Below, one piece after another: positions 32,411 to 35,904 of a stretch of 35,904 bases of DNA (position 1 is its first letter; each line of letters starts with the position of its first letter). The translations under genes and the position numbers were made by a program. A model generated the notes under the pieces. It ran no database searches and was not told where the DNA came from. It worked only from the letters and a program-made list of their open reading frames with translations. The DNA is from an uncultured Actinomycetes bacterium (GTDB taxonomy: Bacteria > Actinomycetota > Acidimicrobiia > Acidimicrobiales > RAAP-2), in NCBI GenBank assembly GCA_903860915.1, contig CAIOSJ010000028.1, forward strand, positions 1 to 35,904, given 5' to 3'.

Positions 32411-33399
32411 CGTCAGCAGTTCTCGACGCCCTCGGTGTCGACGAGAGACGTCGTGCGGAATACCGTGAACTCGCTGCCTCGGGGGCCCTCGCTCGCGTCG
32501 TTCGCGTGGACCGCGACGTGGTCTCGGTTCTGTGCGACGAAGGACTACTGCGCGTGGCGACCCTCCCTTCGGATGGACTCATTGTGGGTGACTGGGTCGC
32601 CCTCAACGACAAGGGGGCCACGCGACTGGAACGACGCAGTGAACTCGTCCGCCGAGCGGGCCCGCACCACGACCAGCGCCAACCCCTGGTCGCCAACGTC
32701 GACGTGGTGCTCGTCGTGCGTGCTCTCGACACCCCCGTCGCTCTCGATCGGCTCTCGTCCTTTTTGGTCATTGCCCACGACTCCGGCACCGTCCCCGTCG
32801 TCGTGCTCACCAAATCCGACCTCGTCGACCATGTCGAAGCGGAGGTCGCCGCCACCTCCGCGGGGCTGGGTGGCGTCGAGACCCTCGCCGTCTCCACCGT
32901 CACCGGAAGCGGAATGGACGAACTGCGAACTCGCATCGCGGGACGCACCATCGTGCTCCTCGGTGAATCGGGGGCTGGTAAGTCCACCCTCACCAACGCC
33001 CTCTGCGGGCGAGAACAGCTGGCCACCGCCGAAGTTGACGACAAGGGTCAGGGCCGCCACACCACCACCCACCGCGAACTGGTCGTTATTCCCAGTGGGG
33101 GCGTCGTTATCGACACCCCGGGCATCCGCGCCGTGGCCTCCTTCGGGGACGGGGCGGGGATCGAGCGCTCCTTCGCCGACGTGGTCGCGGTCGCGACACG
33201 CTGTCGCTTCTCCGATTGCGCCCACGACGACACCCCGGGCTGCGCCGTCGCCCTGGCCCTCGAGGACGGCGAACTCACTCAGCAGCGACTCGACGGCTAC
33301 CTGAAGGAACGAAGCGAACTGGACTGGCTAGAACAGCGTATGACCGACCGCCAACGTTCAAGCGAGCAAGGCCGCGGCGCTCGACGCCGAGGTCGCTAG
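32407..33399 (+). CDS. rsgA: Ribosome small subunit-dependent GTPase A
   Basis: A 330-aa circularly permuted GTPase. An N-terminal OB-fold (about 30-85) is followed by G4 TKSD (135-138), G1 GESGAGKS (186-193), G2 around TT at 219-221, and G3 DTPG (236-239). The C-terminal zinc finger has C266, C271, H273 and C279. It matures the 30S subunit late in assembly and responds to ribosome-bound GTP and ppGpp levels. ATG 32407 is supported by overlap with the upstream short ORF; an open frame from 32344 includes unconserved residues. The C-terminus is Arg-rich. Confidence 0.95.
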   Translation: MTSAVLDALGVDERRRAEYRELAASGALARVVRVDRDVVSVLCDEGLLRVATLPSDGLIVGDWVALNDKGATRLERRSELVRRAGPHHDQRQPLVANVDVVLVVRALDTPVALDRLSSFLVIAHDSGTVPVVVLTKSDLVDHVEAEVAATSAGLGGVETLAVSTVTGSGMDELRTRIAGRTIVLLGESGAGKSTLTNALCGREQLATAEVDDKGQGRHTTTHRELVVIPSGGVVIDTPGIRAVASFGDGAGIERSFADVVAVATRCRFSDCAHDDTPGCAVALALEDGELTQQRLDGYLKERSELDWLEQRMTDRQRSSEQGRGARRRGR

Positions 33400-33414
33400 T
33401 GAGGCCACGACTAC

Positions 33415-34341
33415 TTACTGCAGGTGAGCGAGTAGGGGGCTCAGAGCCGTCGTCAGGACCCCGGTGAGATAGGCCACGTAGGGAACGGCGAGGTGCTGGG
33501 AATCGACGTAGACGACGTAGTCTCCAATCACCGGTGAGCAGGAAGTCGCAGTGCAGAGGTAGGGCGTCGGATCGACGTAGATCACTTTGGCCGCTCGGGC
33601 CGCCGCGGCCTCGCCCACTTCGTGACCAGGAATAGCGGTATTCGGATTCTTCATCCCACACAGGGCCAGACCATTCGGGTGCAGGCTTACACAACTGGGC
33701 ACGTTGAGATTAAACACCTGGATGTCCCCGATGATGCCCACTGTTGCTCTCGACGGCGCGAGGGCGGCCAGAGTGGCCGTGACCCCCGCCTGCCACTGGG
33801 CTTGAGTGCCCTTATACGAGGGGTAACTGGTGCGATTCCCCATGAGTACCACCTGGGGCTTCATGGCGTTAATGACGGCCACGGCGGTAGCTCGATCCGC
33901 GGCGCAGTAGTTAAAAGCTCCCCCGGGTATGACCACCGAGACCACGGGACAACTGTCGTGACCAATGACGACGAGACGGAAACCATTGTCGTTGGCCATG
34001 GCGACGAGCGCCGGGAGCCACATGCGAGAGTGCGAGTCACCCACCAGAACCATCGTGCGCTTACTCGTTGTTACCCCGAACACGCAGGCCGTCGGGGTCA
34101 AACATCCAGTCGGCAGTTTGTAATAGTTGTCCGCGGCGCTACTCGCAATCGATGCGAGCTGTGACAGCATGCCCGGGGTCAGGGATTTGATCTTGGACGA
34201 CGCGGCCACTTGGGCGATGACCTGAGCGGCGGTCGCTGGCGCTGTGCTGGCCGGAGAACTCGCCGAGGCCAGTTCCGTGGAGGTGGCCGAGAGTAGAACG
34301 CTGACCACTACCGCGACGACACGACGAAAGTGAAGTGGCAC
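33415..34341 (-). CDS. Secreted SGNH-fold hydrolase/acyltransferase-domain protein
   Basis: A 308-aa protein with a signal peptide (about 1-27, ending ASA) and a low-complexity Ala/Ser stretch. Its SGNH-type domain shows block I GDSHS (101-105, S103), block III MGNRTSYP and block V D280-x-x-H283 in VDSQHLA. Four or more Cys outside the active site (such as C80 and C86 in GCLTPTAC) may form disulfides. This domain is usually the C-terminal half of OafA/YrhL-type acyltransferases that O-acetylate surface glycans; here it stands alone and is exported. GTG 34341 has AGGAG six bases upstream. Confidence 0.85.
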   Translation of the reverse strand: MPLHFRRVVAVVVSVLLSATSTELASASSPASTAPATAAQVIAQVAASSKIKSLTPGMLSQLASIASSAADNYYKLPTGCLTPTACVFGVTTSKRTMVLVGDSHSRMWLPALVAMANDNGFRLVVIGHDSCPVVSVVIPGGAFNYCAADRATAVAVINAMKPQVVLMGNRTSYPSYKGTQAQWQAGVTATLAALAPSRATVGIIGDIQVFNLNVPSCVSLHPNGLALCGMKNPNTAIPGHEVGEAAAARAAKVIYVDPTPYLCTATSCSPVIGDYVVYVDSQHLAVPYVAYLTGVLTTALSPLLAHLQ

Positions 34342-34440
34342 GGCTAACTCCTGATTCCGAGGCCGCCGGGGTGGTGGAGATCACGCGTACGCGAGGTCTC
34401 GGCCTCGTGAGCCGACCCTAGCAAACTGTGTTCATCACCA

Positions 34441-34495
34441 GGGTGGGTAGTTGCTATCGGCGAACGCTCACCCACCCCCGGTCCTCGGCGATACT
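34441..34495 (+). promoter_or_regulatory. Inverted repeat and -10-like hexamer before the enoyl-reductase-like gene
   Basis: A perfect 8-bp inverted repeat, GGGTGGGT (34441-34448) and ACCCACCC (34470-34477), lies before GATACT (34490-34495), which ends 6 nt ahead of ATG 34502. The right arm falls on the expected -35 region, as an operator would. There is no ribosome binding site before the ATG. Confidence 0.35.
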
Positions 34496-34501
34496 GGTGT
34501 C

Positions 34502-35719
34502 ATGACAACCGATCGACAGTTCGACATCACCCTCTTTGGCGCCACCGGATTCACGGGGGCCCTGGTCGCGGATTACCTCGACGTCCACGCTCCGGCTCAC
34601 GCCAAAATTGCCCTCGCCGGACGCAACCGGGCAAAGCTCGACGACGTCGCCGCCCGCATGAGTCGTGAAGTCGGCATCATCGACGTGGACGTCACCTCGC
34701 CTCTTTCCGTCGCGGCCATGGCCGAAGCCAGCTCGGTCGTTCTCACGACGGTCGGGCCCTACATCCTCTACGGTGAGCCGGTGGTCAAGGCCTGCGCCGA
34801 GGCGGGCAGCGATTACTTGGACCTCACCGGTGAGGCGGAGTTCGTTGATCTCATGTACCTGAAGTACAACGACCTCGCCGTCACCAGCGGAGCACGCCTC
34901 GTTCACGCCTGTGGCTTTGACTCCATTCCCCACGACCTCGGAGCGCAGTTCACCGTGGAACAACTCCCCGAAGCCAGCGCTCTGTCGATTCGGGCCTACG
35001 TCACCATGAACGGAACCTTCTCCGGAGGAACCGCCGCTTCCGCCCTCGAAGCCATGAGTCGATTAGGCGAAGCGAAGAAGGTCCACGCCCGTCGCGTCGC
35101 GGCCGAAGCGAAGAATTCGAATCGTCACGCTCGCATCGTGGTGGCGCGTCCCGGTAAGAGTCCCGACACTGGCCACTGGGCTGTCCCCATGCCCACCGTT
35201 GACCCCCAGATTGTCGTCGACTCCGCTCGGCGTCTCGAGCGTTACGGACCAGACTTTTCCTACAGCCACTCTCTCAACACCCGTACTCTGCTCGGGACCA
35301 CGTCGACCGTGGCGGGAATTGGGCTCATCGCCGGACTGGCTCGTATCGCCCCCGTTCGCAAGTGGCTCAGTAACCGCGTACCACCGGGCACCGGTCCCAG
35401 CCCCGAAAAGAGAGCCCAGTCACACTTCGCCGTGCGCTTTTACGGTGACGGCGGTGGCCAGTCGGTAGTGACCGAAGTGCGTGGGGGCGACCCTGGTTAC
35501 GGCGAGACCGCCAAGATGATCAGCGAGTCAGCCCTCTGTCTCGCCTTCGACGAGTTACCCCCCACCTCGGGCCAACAGACCACCGCCTCGGCCATGGGTG
35601 CGGTCCTTCGGGCTCGTCTCGAGGCCCAGGGCATCATTTTTCGCCTGAAGGGAGTCGGCTCCGACGACAGTTTCCCAAGCAGAGATGACCACAAGGTGTC
35701 GCAACGAGAACGAGGCTGA
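34502..35719 (+). CDS. Trans-acting enoyl reductase / saccharopine dehydrogenase-like protein
   Basis: A 405-aa protein with an N-terminal Rossmann domain: GATGFTGALV (11-20), AGRN with K downstream, and the TTVGPYILYGEPVVKAC segment. The conserved YLDLTGE and HACGFDSIPHDLG blocks mark the mycobacterial Rv2953/Rv2449c group, in which Rv2953 reduces enoyl intermediates of phthiocerol and phenolphthiocerol lipids. The length is close to theirs (about 418 aa). No polyketide synthase is in the window, so a role in other lipids is more likely. ATG 34502 is chosen for its start-proximal -10 and the usual Rossmann start. Confidence 0.87.
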   Translation: MTTDRQFDITLFGATGFTGALVADYLDVHAPAHAKIALAGRNRAKLDDVAARMSREVGIIDVDVTSPLSVAAMAEASSVVLTTVGPYILYGEPVVKACAEAGSDYLDLTGEAEFVDLMYLKYNDLAVTSGARLVHACGFDSIPHDLGAQFTVEQLPEASALSIRAYVTMNGTFSGGTAASALEAMSRLGEAKKVHARRVAAEAKNSNRHARIVVARPGKSPDTGHWAVPMPTVDPQIVVDSARRLERYGPDFSYSHSLNTRTLLGTTSTVAGIGLIAGLARIAPVRKWLSNRVPPGTGPSPEKRAQSHFAVRFYGDGGGQSVVTEVRGGDPGYGETAKMISESALCLAFDELPPTSGQQTTASAMGAVLRARLEAQGIIFRLKGVGSDDSFPSRDDHKVSQRERG

Positions 35720-35735
35720 ACTACGGCACAAACTC

Positions 35736-35800
35736 GGCATTGGCAGAGCAAGCGGCTGTTAACCGCTAGGTTGCAGGTTCGAGTCCTGCTCTGGGAGCCA
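35736..35800 (+). tRNA. 3' part of tRNA-Asn (GTT); 5' acceptor strand missing
   Basis: From the D-loop onward the sequence is a good tRNA-Asn: GAGC (35746-35749), anticodon stem AGCGG/CCGCT around loop CTGTTAA (anticodon GTT at 35758-35760), 5-nt variable loop, T-stem GCAGG/CCTGC around TTCGAGT, 3' acceptor TCTGGGA, G and encoded CCA (35798-35800). The 5' acceptor strand should read TCCCAGA, but the bases at that place (35723-35729) are ACGGCAC and give almost no pairing. The 5' D-stem strand (ACTC) has only three of four pairs. It is therefore probably a truncated copy or attachment-site remnant, not a working tRNA. Confidence 0.6.
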
Positions 35801-35904
35801 CTGTAATGTGGGAGAGAGGGACTTCCGCCGAAAAACGACATAAATGAGGTACAGCGGGGACGAAAGGAAAGACAAAAGGGAACGCCGCTTCAACTTTTGT
35901 TAGA
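35801..35904. other. Lower-GC, purine-rich sequence after the tRNA-Asn fragment
   Basis: These 104 bases are about 48% GC by hand count, clearly below the neighbouring genes, and rich in AAAGG/GGGA runs. No start codon with a long frame is seen before the window ends. The shift right after a tRNA 3' end would suit the start of an integrated element. Confidence 0.35.

Noticed and set aside
35670..35800. Intron-containing tRNA-Asn, using TCCCAAG near 35675 as the 5' acceptor strand
   Set aside because: It pairs only partly with TCTGGGA, lies inside the upstream coding sequence, and would need an insertion in the D-arm of a kind not known for bacterial tRNA introns.

Overview
The window reads as a chromosomal segment of a high-GC Actinomycetota, most likely an uncultured Acidimicrobiia-type lineage. 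The grounds are the strong GC bias, frequent GTG starts, dense ATGA/GTGA stop-start overlaps, a SenX3/RegX3-type two-component pair, an oleA-oleBC-oleD set with the actinobacterial oleB-oleC fusion, and a trans-acting-enoyl-reductase-like protein. The lineage is an inference; there is no rRNA here to settle it.

Left edge (1-1290): the last codons and right terminal repeat of an IS3-family element, a secreted collagen-like plus pentapeptide-repeat protein whose gene is a 15-bp DNA repeat tract, and tRNA-Arg(ACG). Then comes a seven-gene leftward operon (7944 to 1289) in which every junction is a stop/start overlap: VirB2-like pilin, VirB6/TrbL-like membrane protein, VirB3-like protein with a putative VirB4 N-terminal region, VirB4 ATPase, VirD4/TraG-like ATPase, cytochrome P450, and a ROK sugar kinase. 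No relaxase or integrase accompanies it. This is the best candidate in the window for an undescribed system.

8.0-13.0 kb: SenX3/RegX3-like sensor and regulator, seryl-tRNA synthetase, and an ABC-2 exporter pair. 13.1-16.7 kb: a TlpA-like thioredoxin, heme O synthase (ctaB), divergent heme A synthase (ctaA), and a coupled Gfo/Idh/MocA oxidoreductase. 16.7-19.6 kb: an LLM flavin monooxygenase divergent from a three-gene operon with a 60-aa membrane peptide, a b6-type cytochrome b half and a 316-aa membrane-anchored partner of unknown family, without Rieske or cytochrome c genes. 19.6-23.9 kb: a two-subunit B12 mutase whose active-site residues point to isobutyryl-CoA mutase, an acyl-CoA ligase and a VTT/DedA-like membrane protein. 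23.9-27.7 kb: FAH-family hydrolase, nitroreductase, an SDR reductase and a TauD-like dioxygenase.

27.8-32.2 kb: a complete olefin operon oleA-oleBC-oleD (acyl-CoA head-to-head condensation, ketone reduction, beta-lactone formation, decarboxylation). 32.3-35.7 kb: RsgA GTPase behind a 27-codon coupled leader ORF, a secreted SGNH-fold protein, and an enoyl-reductase/saccharopine-dehydrogenase-like protein. The window ends with a 3' fragment of tRNA-Asn(GTT) lacking its 5' acceptor strand, followed by lower-GC sequence, which looks like an attachment-site scar or element boundary.

Across the window many first genes share a -10-like hexamer (TANNNT or close) ending 6-7 nt before the start codon with no ribosome binding site. 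This suggests widespread leaderless transcription. No stretch of more than about 300 bases is without a gene or RNA.
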